A stretch of DNA of 64,000 bases, taken from Ramazzottius varieornatus. Its lineage: Eukaryota; Tardigrada; Eutardigrada; Parachela; Ramazzottiidae. Both the position numbers and the translations under genes were made by a program. Every line of letters begins with the position of its first letter. The first letter of the stretch is position 1. This document shows positions 34,294-45,300 of this stretch, piece by piece. The stretch is taken from positions 181,419 to 245,418 of the forward strand of contig BDGG01000023.1 of the NCBI GenBank assembly GCA_001949185.1, given 5' to 3'. Under the pieces are notes generated by a model. It was not told the origin of the DNA and made no database searches. It saw only the letters and a program-made list of their open reading frames with translations.

Positions 34294-35161
34294 TACACTG
34301 TCTCTCATACGTATTCGTGCACCCCACACCCCCATTCGAGAATTCATAACTTCTGTCGCACTAATCCGATTTTGCTGATTCAGACGTCTTTGTACAGCTC
34401 AGGAATTCGTCTCCACGATCACGTGGCTTTGGTCTAACCCATCGAAAAATCAACTGATGGTGCTCAGTCTATGAACCCTAAATACTACCATGTTTTCGGC
34501 ACCGTTTTTCAAAGCCAGCCAGTAGCCAGTAGGCCCAGTACAACGTGCTTGTATCGTAACGCAGGATCAACATTGAGCTTTCGAACGGGCCCATGTGAGA
34601 ATTTCTCGTGACTGCGGAAAGAGTTTTGCTAACATACCCACCAGGAAGGATTCTCGGTTCTCAGGTGATGAACATCCCTGACGCCCTGTCTTCGACATTC
34701 TGACTGCCAAGTTGCGTTCAAATGGTGGCCTCCGTCATGAGAACCAACAACCTGTATCGTGTGGTCCATTCGGTTGGCTCAGACGGAATATATCAAAAAA
34801 ATTTTAAGATGCAGCGTGTTTTACGCGCCAAAACCCCCAAACCGACATGTTAGCAAAACTTATACTGCAGAGTCCCGTGAAATTCCCACATAGGCTTGTT
34901 CGAAAGCTCGATATTGATGCTACGTTACGATATAAGCACGCCGTACTAGCTACTGGCTGGCTTCGACAGAACGGTGACGAAAACATGGTAGTTTTTAGGG
35001 CTCATAGATTGAGCACCCTCAGCTGATTTTTTGATGGGGTTGATTTTTTGAAGCCACGTAGTCGTTGACTCGAATGCCTGAGCTGTACAAAGACGTTTGA
35101 ACTAGCAAAATCGCATTAGTGCGACGGAGGTACGGGGTGCACGAATATCCATGAGAGCCTG
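34294..35161. mobile_element. Foldback element with long inverted arms
   Basis: The left part (34294 to about 34660) and the right part (about 34790-35161) are near reverse complements over some 350 bases. Matching landmarks are ATTCGTGCACCCC, GTCGCACTAAT, GTCTTTGTACAGCTCAGG, TACCATGTTTTCG and GAGCTTTCGAAC, each mirrored in order on the other side. No ORF is visible. The left terminus TACACTGTCTCTCAT is shared with the right end (reverse complement TACACAGGCTCTCAT), so the neighbouring element at 33659 appears to have inserted into this element's left tip and duplicated TACACTGTCT. Confidence 0.75.
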
Positions 35162-35723
35162 TGTAGCTCAGTCGGCTTTAACCTGAACTAATATCCCTGT
35201 GTGATCATCCGCCACCGAGGGTGAAAAAGCTGAATCGGGAAACCCCAAACAAGGATTACAGCTTCATGCGAACAGCATACCGTGCGTGACCAATAGGAGA
35301 TCATTAAAAAGCGGATTACCTTCGTTATCAGTCTTGACATATGGTTCGTAATGGATGTGCTCGAAGAAACGAGATACGACGCGCCTTTTTTGATATAACT
35401 GTTACTCGCGTAATGATTTCGTGCTATATAAAGGCTTTTACCAGCAATTGTCTCCTCTACCGCAGCCACTTCGGTATCATCTGCGAAATCTTCATGAATT
35501 ATTCTGAATGACCCGTTGCGTCACCGAAAGCCTTCTTTATACAGTAACTTTACTAATTTTGTACTGCTCCGAAATCAAACGTCAATCGAACAGTCTCTAC
35601 CACATAAACAGTAGTACGAAAGACTGTTGTTCTGACAGAACGTTGTACTTGTCTTCATACAGTGAGTACTCTATTTCGATAAACTTGGTCACGATATTTT
35701 CATTGATAGGTTATTGAATAGCT

Positions 35724-35856
35724 ACTTTTGGTTTATTGCAGGTGTTTGACAACCTTCTTTTATTGGAAGACTTGGTTCTCTCCCAATAATCCATACTTCG
35801 TGGTTGATCGGCTAATCCCCTCATGATATCACTGTATCCAATCATCCTGCAATAAC
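35724..35856. repeat. 133-base repeat, copy 2
   Basis: Same start and end as the copy at 34035-34167, with only a few substitutions. The inner arms TTATTGCAGG and CCTGCAATAA suggest a small stand-alone element rather than a piece of the larger one. It lies about 200 bases upstream of the GPCR start codon. Confidence 0.85.
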
Positions 35857-36056
35857 TTCTCGGATAGTTCAGATCAGCACCTCGAGCAAGAACTATTTCT
35901 TTGACCCTACTTCCTAAGTGAGCTGGTACCTGACGTCAATCTACCATCGGAGAGCCCAGTATCAGGTGGTTCCATTTCCGGATAGCCCGCAAGATACTCG
36001 TCGAAAGAAAGGCCCGATCTTGCCACCTGAGCCTTCTCTGCACATCCCACACGGAT

Positions 36057-37494
36057 ATGGAGTCGAATAACATCTCGCACTTGGTTCTCCAGTCATTCCA
36101 CAACCTTTCTCAGTGGAACATGACGAACCATACTTACCACATCCACGAAGTCAGCGTCAGCTCCATGGTTATCGGAGCCCTCGCCGGAATGATTGCCGCT
36201 TTCACCCTGATCCTCAACTCAACCATCCTAATCGTCTTTGCCATCGACTCCCACATTCGTACTCCCTTCAACATCTACATTCTAAACTTGACCTTTCAGG
36301 ACTGGACCATCGCGGCATTCAGTATGACCGGCTTCGTCGCTCTAGCGGTATCTCCCGGGTGGCCGTGGGGATGGGCGTACTGTGGAGTATTCCTCTACTT
36401 GGACTGGGCGACCTCGGCTTGCGGACTGTACAGTGTAGCTTTGATCAGCCTGGATCGGTTATGGGCGCTCTTCTGGCCCATCCATTACCGCCAACGTCGC
36501 AACGGAGCACGCACCAGCGCCCTCATCTGTCTGGGTACTTGGACGTACATCCAAGTGGTCATTGCACCGTGTATCGCAATGGACCGCTTCCTTTACGGTT
36601 TCAGGGACCCGCGCATCTGCGCAGCCAACCAGAACGCCCAACCGATGTACAACTCTATCCTTGGGTTCTCCATGTACATGATTCCTTTGATGATCGTCTT
36701 TTTCTCCTACACGGGTATCACGATCAAGTTGAGGAAACGGAAGAAACCGAAAGCCAAGGTCAGTCCGCTGGACCTTGAGGCACCACGGACTGTAGGGACG
36801 GATACTGGACCGAGTTCGCATACTCACAACCACAGCACAAGGTGATGCTCGTGCCCTCGTATTTCCACGACAATCAGTTATACGTACAGATTGTGGTGAT
36901 GGGAATTCTATATGTGGGACATCGTCAACTGGTTTGAACCAGATCGTTCTCCTGAGTGGCGCATACCCCTGGCCAATACCAACGAAAATGGGCGCCGCGA
37001 GAGATAACGATCGGAACCAGATCGCCTTTTCGAGTCGCGCACTTTTAGAGCTGATAACAATGGGAATATGCGCCACGTAGGATTTTAATGAATTGAGTCC
37101 ATTTCGCACACATTCCATATAGCCACAATAGTTAATCTTGTTGTTTAGTTCGGACCTGCACCATGATCAAAAAGCCAAGGATAAGAAAGCCCGTAAAGCT
37201 TCGCCTGTTCCCACCGCCGCCACTACCCGTTCGAAAGAAGAGAAAGAGATGAAGAAACGCGAGCAGCGATTGTTCCGCAGCCTATTGACGTTGTCGCTGG
37301 TGGGCTTGATCTGCTGGTCGCCGGGAATCTTCTATTACATGGTTTCCTCCATCGCGCCAGCCATATTTAGTGAAACGTTCTTCAACCTGGTCGTACTGCT
37401 TCGATTCGTCAGCTGCGGGATCAACCCCATTGTGTACCACTTCAGCTTACCGGATGTCCGCAAAGCTGTTGAAAAGCTCTTCAGGATCGGCTAG
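36057..37494 (+). CDS. Class A GPCR, aminergic-type, likely orphan
   Basis: Predicted seven-helix receptor at the cell surface. Two exons, 36057-36841 and 37149-37494, join at CAAAG|GTGATG-type donor and TTTAG acceptor in phase 2, giving 376 residues. N-terminus of about 35 residues with several N-glycosylation sequons (NNIS, NLS, NMT, NHT). Helix 2 has LNLTFQDW; helix 3 has LYLDWATSACGLYS, placing an Asp 17 residues before the DRL motif, the position (3.32) that binds the amine in biogenic-amine receptors. The usual DRY is DRL here. Helix 6 reads LICWSPGIFYYMV (normally CW.PFF) and helix 7 GINPIVYHF. The third inner loop is long and basic, with KSKEEKE-like runs, as in muscarinic or histamine receptors. 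It ends a few residues after helix 8. Closest in feel to muscarinic/histamine receptors, ligand unknown. The intron carries palindromic repeats. Confidence 0.88.
36930..37085. repeat. Palindromic repeat, two degenerate copies
   Basis: GAACCAGATCGTTCTCCTGAGTGGCGCA and GGAACCAGATCGCCTTTTC...ATGCGCCACGTAGG match the outer and inner segments of the repeat family. Intronic in the GPCR gene. Confidence 0.65.
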
Positions 37495-37681
37495 ATTCGT
37501 CCCTTTTATATCATCTACCAAGCTTGAATTATGCTGCGTGCTGGTTTGCGCAGGTTCAAGCTTCCTGTACAGAGCCCCCCTTTTTTTCCGGAAAAGCCGT
37601 TGTTCCGACGGAACATAGATAGATTCTTTGGGCGATATTCGGTTGTTGCGATTTACCTTTCTATGAAATATTGCTTTTACC

Positions 37682-38225
37682 TAGACCTGAGAAAAGTGTG
37701 ATTAAGTGTGGTGTGGTGTTTTTCGGTTCGGTGCTTCTCCACACCGAAACTGGTTTTTCGGTGCGAAAGCCACACCACTTTTTCCGGTGTGGTGTGGATC
37801 GGACACCAGTCTTTCGGTGCACCACACCAAACCAAATCGAAAAACCGAAAAAAGTTTCAAAGAGCGAATTCACAATTTATTAATCCGTCAATGGACCGTC
37901 ATCGACAAATCGAACTGCGCTGTAGGAAGAAAACATTCCACACAGGTAAATTTTCGCAGCTTAAACAATCAACAGTTAGTCGAATTACGGGGCGAAACAG
38001 CGAGTTTGCGATACTCATCTAGCCCAAGCTAGCTGACTAGCTCATTAAATCTGGTGCACCAAAAGTTTTTCGGTTTGGTGTGATGTGGTGTTCCTAGACA
38101 CCGAAACGGCAAATTCGATGTGACTCGGACACCAATTTTTCGATTTGGTGTTTCAAGCGCACCGAAACCAAAAAGAGTGGTTTTTTTCGGTGTGGTGTGG
38201 TGAAACCACACCATCCTCAGGTCTA
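37682..38225. mobile_element. Non-autonomous hAT element with perfect 8-bp duplication
   Basis: Ends TAGACCTGAG and CTCAGGTCTA are exact reverse complements. The 8-mer CTTTTACC flanks both sides (37674-37681 and 38226-38233). Subterminal regions on both sides (37708-37860 and 38050-38215) are packed with GGTGTGGTGT and ACACCGAAA motifs in both orientations, typical of hAT transposase binding sites. The 544 bases encode nothing recognisable. It sits about 190 bases after the GPCR stop codon. The perfect duplication implies a fairly recent insertion. Confidence 0.92.
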
Positions 38226-38943
38226 CTTTTACCGTATGTGTCATGTAGTTGTGAGCGATGTTTTGTAAGACAAACTGTACTGCACGTCTGTGCGCCTTCT
38301 AGGTAAAGTGGAGGATTTCAACGTGACAGACATCGATCAGCCATGAGAGTTTAGGGTTCGTTCATGAACGATCAATCATTTTACGTCCCGATATCAAATA
38401 CGGACTTCCTTGTATGCTCGAGGCCAAGATTACCTTTTTATCCATGACTTTCGAGTAAAAAGTTGCCACATTGCAACCAACCAACAACTGTCAAGAAACT
38501 GTATCCGATAATTGCAAACCTTTGACGTTTCAATTGATTAATCCAATAACGTTCAATGGACCCAGGCAACGATCTCAAAAGGGAGCAATTTCTTCCCTGA
38601 CTGCTGAAACATCTTGAAGGCCGAAGTGGGTAAATGTTTTCTTGATAAGTCTATCGGCTGACAGGTTTATACCTCTCGGCGGTAACAGGAAGCTAATTAC
38701 AAAAAATAGTCACAAGGTGTTAGAGACCTCACTAATCCCTAAGTAGCAACACTTGCACTGTTTTGACGCATTGTCATCACCGATGACCAGTGGAACATAA
38801 TGAAATTTCGCCAGACATGTTTCCGTACATTTTATCGAGCAAGACTATTTCTCTCGGTTCTCTCGAGTTTGATTAGCCCTTATTTTGAGACAGAAATTAT
38901 TCGTCTTACTACGCATAGTTTCTACCACGTCGTAGTCTTCGCG

Positions 38944-41482
38944 ATGTCTACTATGAGGCCACGAAAGTTCAGCCTAATGGAGCTGCAAGTTCTTCCGCCG
39001 GAGAAAGGCCGGCGTTCCTCATCTGCCCAGTATCTGCCATCTCCCGAGTCCATTGAACGATCGAAAAACGCTGCTCGAAGACTGTCAGCATCGATCAGTG
39101 AATCGGCCATTACGGCTCTACGCCGAACGTCGTTAACCGTTCGGAACAACGTATCCATTATCCTCCTCCCGACGATCGATGAAGTATTTGAGCGGGAACG
39201 CACTGAACTTCACGACGCCGATGATTTGTTACGGCTGTTGGGAAACCCGGGTCGTTTCCAGCTCATACAGTACATGTTACTTTGTCTGCAGTTCCTGGCG
39301 TACATGAGCGACTTCTCACCGGTATTCTTCAACCTGCAACCGCTCGGAATTACTTATCCGAATCGTAGCCTGCTGGACGATGGCGGTGAACAAGAGTTCG
39401 GTGGGAATACCACAGTAATGTTTGTCCCGTTCGCCCAGCTGAAATCCGCGAGGTCGTGCCAGGGATTTGGACTGGACAGCAGTAACCTCCCACTCGGTCT
39501 CCAATACGTCTACCCGGTTGCTGGACAAAGATCAATCATTGCCGATGTAAGTCCGAAAACCACTCTAAACCTGAAAACGACAATAAAATGGATATACTGT
39601 AATGTGGTTTCATTCCTGTCTAATGTAGATGAACCTTATCTGTGGAAGAATGTGGATACCCAGTTTCGGTACCGTGATTTATTTTCTGGGTAATAAAGTG
39701 CTTTTGCACTTGTGGTTAAAAAATACGAGGATCTGGTCCTGACTTTGCCCGCGGCTAAAACTTTGCCCACATACGTCACGAGCCACTCACAGGCATTTTA
39801 AGCTGGTGAAATATGCGGACGAAGTTAGAACCAGATCTTCGTACGTGATCAGTCTTGCAGACTCTTGCGGTAATTCGCCAAACCTTATATTTATAGGACA
39901 TATTCTAATCAGTCCGTTCACCGGTTGGGTAGCAGATTCCTATGGACGGAGACCTCTGTTACTCGGTTCGAACCTGATGTGCACACTCTTGTGCATCGGT
40001 ATCGTCTTTTCGAGAGACCATATCTCCTACCTGATACTTCGGTTCTTCCATGGAGTCTTCAGACAGGTACCGGTGGTTGACGGCAGCATTACCTTCGTCT
40101 GTTTTGACGGCCTTGGGTAAATTAAGTGTTCGAAAAAGCGTTTACTACTTACTGTCTTTTGTAGGGCATGAACAGCGCCTTCTGGGTATTGATCATGGAA
40201 TGGGCGCCACCACAACGTCGCGCCACCTGGGCGACCTCAGCCTGGATGTTCTTCGCTTTCACCCTCGTCATCGAAGGTGTCGCTGCTTTGCTATTACCCA
40301 ACTGGCACCATCTACAGATATTCATCACATGTGCCAATGTCTTCGCTGTACCTCTGATATGGTTTGCACCAGAGTCCTTGAAGTGGCTGCTGCTGAGGAA
40401 CCGGCCACAAGAAATACTGCAGATCTGCCAACAAATCGCGAAATTCAACAGAATCAACGACCTGCCAGCTGATCTGGGAGATACACTGGACAAAATGGCG
40501 AAGAAGTACGATGAAACTCAAAGAAAGGTTGGGAATTATACGCTGGCGGACTGCTTCCGGACACCGTATATCCGTATGGCTACGTTCTTATGCTACTCCA
40601 TCAGGTGTGGCTTGAATTCTATTTTCTACGTTCAACGTTTCTCTTGCTGAGCTTTTGCCTTTTTGCAGCCTGACGAATACGCTAGCTTATTTTGCCATGA
40701 CGTTGATCCTCAGCGAAATCTTCGGAGATGTGTACATCAACTTCATCGTTAGTGGCGTTCTGGAGTTTGTACCGCGTATTGTGGCCTTGGGCTGTACATT
40801 CAGGTATACTTTGTCATCGAGTCAAATGCTGGGAAAAACCCTAGGCGTATACTCGTGAGAAATTTTGTTCTCTGCTTGTTCGACTTTGTTCTTGTAGGCT
40901 AACGAATCGAACAGCTTTCGCTATTTGTGTTCTGATCTCCTCAGTACTGACGGTCGTTTCTGGATTGATCCCGATTGTTCCGGTAGCTGCAGCCATCACA
41001 CAAACTGTGTTCGTACAAATTGCGCGCATGTGTCTGAGCGGCGCAGCCTCGCTAAATTACGCGATGACTTCCGAGCTGTACCCAACCGTTATCCGGAACC
41101 TGGGATACAGTGTCATGTCGGTGGGACTACGAACTGGCTTCATGCTAGCACCTGCTGTTGCTGCATTGGTTTGTCCAGGGAACTAATAGCCTGCTAGTCG
41201 ACAGGACGGTTTAGAAGGTTGTTCTTGCAGGGAACGGAGACATCCTTCCATGGCGGTTCACTACTCTTGATGGGATTCTTGGCCTTGCTGTCTGCCATCG
41301 GGATATTCATATTACCTGAAACAACGGCGATGAAATTGTTGGCAACTGTGGAAGAAGCGGAAGCCTTCGGTGCAGAAAACTCGATCAGGAAGCGTATGAG
41401 GTCGAGCGTTTTCTTCCGAAAACTAGTACGCAGCAAAAGCCTGACAGGCAAAACGTTGGAAGGGATGGATAGATCAAGCTGA
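38944..41482 (+). CDS. SLC22-type organic ion transporter
   Basis: Predicted plasma-membrane carrier for organic cations, anions or carnitine-like solutes, 12 helices, major facilitator superfamily. Seven exons join in phase: 38944-39546, 39629-39689, 39897-40066, 40165-40604, 40669-40803, 40898-41168 and 41231-41482, 1932 bases, 643 residues. Landmarks: LIQYMLLCLQFLAYMSDFSP (helix 1, about residue 100), GWVADSYGRRPLLLG (the MFS loop 2-3 motif), GMNSAFWVLIMEW (helix 4), SELYPTVIRNLGYS (the SLC22 signature near helix 10-11) and FILPETTA at the end of helix 12. The N-terminal tail before helix 1 is about 100 residues, Ser- and Arg-rich, longer than the usual 15-20 in this family. The outer loop 1-2 holds one NRS and one NTT glycosylation sequon. 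The ATG at 38944 was preferred to an upstream in-frame start at 38800 because the upstream part lacks polar tail character and may be untranslated. Confidence 0.92.
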
Positions 41483-42332
41483 CCGTTGTCTATATGTCCA
41501 CCAACGTACCAAATTTGGATGTGTGCCACACGTGTACACAAATAAGTCGAAGAGTTCTTTATAAAATATATGGTGCACACGCTGCTGCTTTGTTCGCTAT
41601 TTCCATGATGCGCTGCATCAGGTACCGCAAGAATTCACCGACACGTAGTTCGGGCTTATCGAACACTGTGCCTAGCGCTTGAGGTGCGTGCAATCGTACA
41701 ATGCGGTCTGTTCGGCGTGTTGGGCGTATTGGGCATGTCCACGAAGAAACTGTCTGTTCGCGAAAGTCTCCGACTTCTAGACATCCCATATGGAAAACAT
41801 GACCACACGGTAGTAAGTTCAGCCCGGCCAACCACCACCAGAGAAGAACTATCGCTCGAAGACCGAGAAAAAGAACTTCATATGACATGACAGCTAACGC
41901 CATGGATTCTGGTAATGTCTAGACCTGTTTCTATCGAACCTTGTGTTTCAGAGACAAAAAGAACTGGAGGTAGTTTGTTTGCGCGGAGAAAGTTTGCTTC
42001 AGAAGGAATACAAGACCGTACTTCAGTCCAGTGATCCCAAGACAAAGAGAAGACCGTCAGTCATGTCAACATTCTCGAATTGTCTACTGATAGCCACTTC
42101 CGTGAAGATAAACGCCATATCAGCAGCAGAAGTCTCGACAAGGAAGTCTGAAGGCATGCGTGAACTGCGTGGCTTTAGTACCTCAGAATCGACATCACCG
42201 ACTCCCACTTTTAAGGCCCAGCTTGGACAGGACTTGGGAATTGTACAACTCTTGAAGTTCACAAGGCAACTGTACCGTGAACGCGCTAGACCGGCAGAAA
42301 GACAAGGAAACCACGAATCTTACACAGACTGA
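41483..42332. other. Conflicting coding signals on both strands
   Basis: Plus strand: a good intron (ATTCTG|GTAATG to TTTCAG|AGACAA, about 41916-41951) leads into an open exon ending at TGA 42332 with ELEVVCLRGESLLQKEYKTV and LLKFTRQLYRERA; no matching first exon frame was found. Minus strand: an open frame at 41903-41559 contains NLLPCGHVFHMGCLE and SWTCPIRP, which resembles the second half of a RING finger (C-G-H-x-F-H-x2-C then W-x-C-P), but the final Cys of CPxC is replaced and no first half with C-x2-C was found. The two readings overlap and cannot both be main genes here. Confidence 0.3.
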
Positions 42333-45300
42333 TGGAGTGACTGGACCAATTCGAATTATTTCGACTTCATCAACATGGTAACCAACGAACCGATTCGGTC
42401 TCAGTTAGGTCGACTCGCGTTCAACCGTCAAAATCAACAAATTAACACCTGGCAAAAGTTTCTAGCTCGATCTTTCTTATAATCTCTCATGTTGATAGTT
42501 CTCGGCTGTATACATACGAATTCAAATCGCACGCGTGTGAAATAGTCTTTCAGTACGGCCGCACAAGTCTGACATTTTTTCCGGATCATGTTATTTGAAT
42601 GTCAGTCCTCGATCACCACGAAGTTCAGGTAAGTGAAAACAAGTAGCTGGAGGTCGTTCGCATTTATGTATGCTGATAATGTTGGAAGGAATCCTGTGCC
42701 CTTTCAGACTGGTCTCAAGTCGAGCTATCAGATACTGTAGATGACCAAAGTGGAAGTTCAATGGTTCATTTACACGAAGAGAAGGGGCGTCTATAGTATG
42801 TATGTCCTAAGGTCTGATTAGAGTCTGGCGTTTCGTATTTACGGGGGACTTTCATGTGCAACTCCAGGAAGGACGCTACAGTAGTGACGCGCTGGTATTG
42901 GATTCGTGATAGCTCTTGCTGGACCGAAAGGACGTTTCTGTTCGCCATATTTTTGCAATAGGTTTGGCGTTTGTTCTCCCACGAGGGATATAACGGCACA
43001 CGTGCAGTGATGCTGTTGTCCGCATACTATGTCCGCGTTGCGGCAGAGTCAGTATGATTTCTCATTGTCGTTGTTCTGCGTGGCATAGGCCGGTACCGTA
43101 CGCCAGTATCTGGCCGAACGTGGGGCCTGAGTGCTTTGCCAAGACGTTCAAATGATGCGCAGATCGCTGTTGACCACGCATGCCACATCCGTTTTCGACA
43201 AAATCAGACATGGGTTGGGCGGAACACACAGACTCGTAAAAGGAACGGCTTGTAGTGTACCCACGCAAGGTACGCTGGAACAGTCCACAAATCACAAGCG
43301 ACAACACTAAGGGACGCCGGTCTGAGAGCTTGTCGTTTCTACCTGGATTTAGAGACGCTTCTTTCACGAAAGCGACCCAGTACGTGGGTTTGGGGCGACC
43401 TTCTACGTCCAGTGCACGGCGTGGACCCAATTCTCATGGGGTAAGCGCTTCGTACAGATCAAAATAACATGGATCTGCCCATAATTGGTGCAAGTATGGC
43501 ATTGCATGTTGTCTCGTCACCCACATGGACATTCCGTGATCTTGTTGGAGGTGCCCTTGGGATTATGCTTGTCCCCAGCGCACAGTAAAAGTGTTGGCTG
43601 TATATATCCCTGCTCGGTCGGCAAACGCTTCGAGCTTCAAAGGCATATCACCTGTGATAAACCTCATAGTGCGCTGGTCCGCTGAGGTCTTCGCATGTGG
43701 GTTCTTGGAGAAGCTCTTGAGTAATTCATCCAACTCGAATTCGGCTTAGCGATCACACAAGTTTTTTCGGTCTTGGTTCCTGTTCTTGCTTTCGTCGTCG
43801 CAGTCAGCCAAACGCCCGAAAAGTTCCACGAAGTACCTTGGGTTACACAGAACGAAACTTGATGTATTACATGTGCTAGATATTCCACCTAGGTCGACGA
43901 CTGTATAGTCGCCAGCCCGATAGCACAGGATTATTTCCATGTTTGTCGATCCCAACTCAAGAGCCATCTGTATGAACGACTAGAGATATTTGGTCACTCG
44001 TTCTAACTGGGCGATGGGCGGTATCCAGTGAGCATCCAACGGCAATTTGTCCAGCACGTCAAAAGTCCTCAAGGTCTCCACGTCAACCAGAATAATATTC
44101 TTATCCCCGTTGTTCAGTCTACCCATTCCAGACCTGAGTTTGTCCAACTGAATGACTGGCGCTTGTAACGGCAGCAGATATGATATCAAACCTCGACTCC
44201 GGTACGGCAGAGGCCAACCGCCGTTGTCGTTTTGCCGTCTCGCGAGATTGGACATGAGTCTTTCCCTTCGATGACTGGCTCGAAGCTTTCAGCTGATTGT
44301 CTCACTTCCGTATGTAGGCACCAATGTTCTGAACCAATGGCTCTCATAGTGGGTTACATCGACGGTATCCGAAAACTCGCGAAAATAGTTCTTTTCAGCG
44401 TCCTGGAAGGCTAGTGACGTGCAGTATTGCTTGACCATACATCATTCTGATTCGACTTCCTCAACCATCCGTGGCGCTGTCGCACCCAGCTCAACCGTAT
44501 AACACCGTCTACACTATAGTGTACGACAAAATTAACCGTTAAAAATGGGCGTAACACTCCAGCTGAGCTTACTTACGACTCAGCCAATTTTGCTGCAGGC
44601 TGTAGGTTTTGCTGCAGGCGAAAATTTCATTGGCTTTAACCATCTGACTCCATAAACCCACTTTTAACGGTTTATTTTGTCGTGACTGTACACGTGCCGC
44701 AACCGTTCGAGCGTGCTGAGGCTGCGACGACCCCAACCAGATGCCGCCCGCTTGTCCTTGATCTGTCTTATTCCTACATGGTGAAGCACCCGGTACAGTA
44801 GTGACTAGCACACGAGCAAGTAGTCCTGACCACTGGAAAGGCCGAGCGCGAGCGCGTGAGAAACCACTAGCAGCAACGCATTTGTTCTACGCTTCATAGC
44901 TACGGCCAATACTTTGCGTTTTGACGCCATAACAATGCCGTTACGGAAACGTAACGTCATAAAGTGTCCCATACCTGTTAAAACTGACTTGCAAGTTTAC
45001 AACGAAAACAGCCCATGCGATGAGAGTCCTAGTTCGTTCAAAAGCTTTGACGCCTTCTGAACATCACCAGACTGCATGCCCAGTGGAGGACCCCGTGATA
45101 ACATAACAACTTCTTCACCACTCGGGCGCCGGAAAAAGTCAGTGAGCAACGAAATTCAGGTGAAGCAGTCTGTTCTTGAGTTGATCGTGGACAGATTTCC
45201 GGGCCTGACGTTGCTTATTCCCTACCGAGCGAAGTATTCATGGGGAATCACGCTCTAATAGCTGATAGCCGGTATTGTTTTTAGGAAAAGATGGCGTAGA

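Larger units (their letters stand above)
33659..34303. mobile_element. Terminal-inverted-repeat element around assembly gap
   Basis: Left arm 33671-33791 starts TAGAAGGCTCGGCGAAGC; the right arm, about 34170-34293, is its reverse complement and ends GCTTCGCCGAGCCTTCTG. Both arms contain palindromic TTAGCCGTGGCTAA and TTTAGCCGCGGCTAAA motifs in series. The 10-mer TACACTGTCT occurs on both sides (33659-33668 and 34294-34303), consistent with a target duplication, though a few bases separate it from the left end. The TAG/CAG termini are hAT-like. The centre is partly N. The visible interior right of the gap contains the 133-base repeat also found at 35724. Confidence 0.7.

Noticed and set aside
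35161..35235. tRNA-like A box (TAGCTCAGTCGG) at the right edge of the foldback element
   Set aside because: No B box (GGTTCRANNCC) follows at the proper distance and no cloverleaf can be drawn, so neither a tRNA nor a clear tRNA-derived SINE is supported.
36113..37118. Long frames of 221 codons (plus) and 219 codons (minus) over the GPCR
   Set aside because: They are in other frames of a clearly coding GPCR exon and have no family features of their own.
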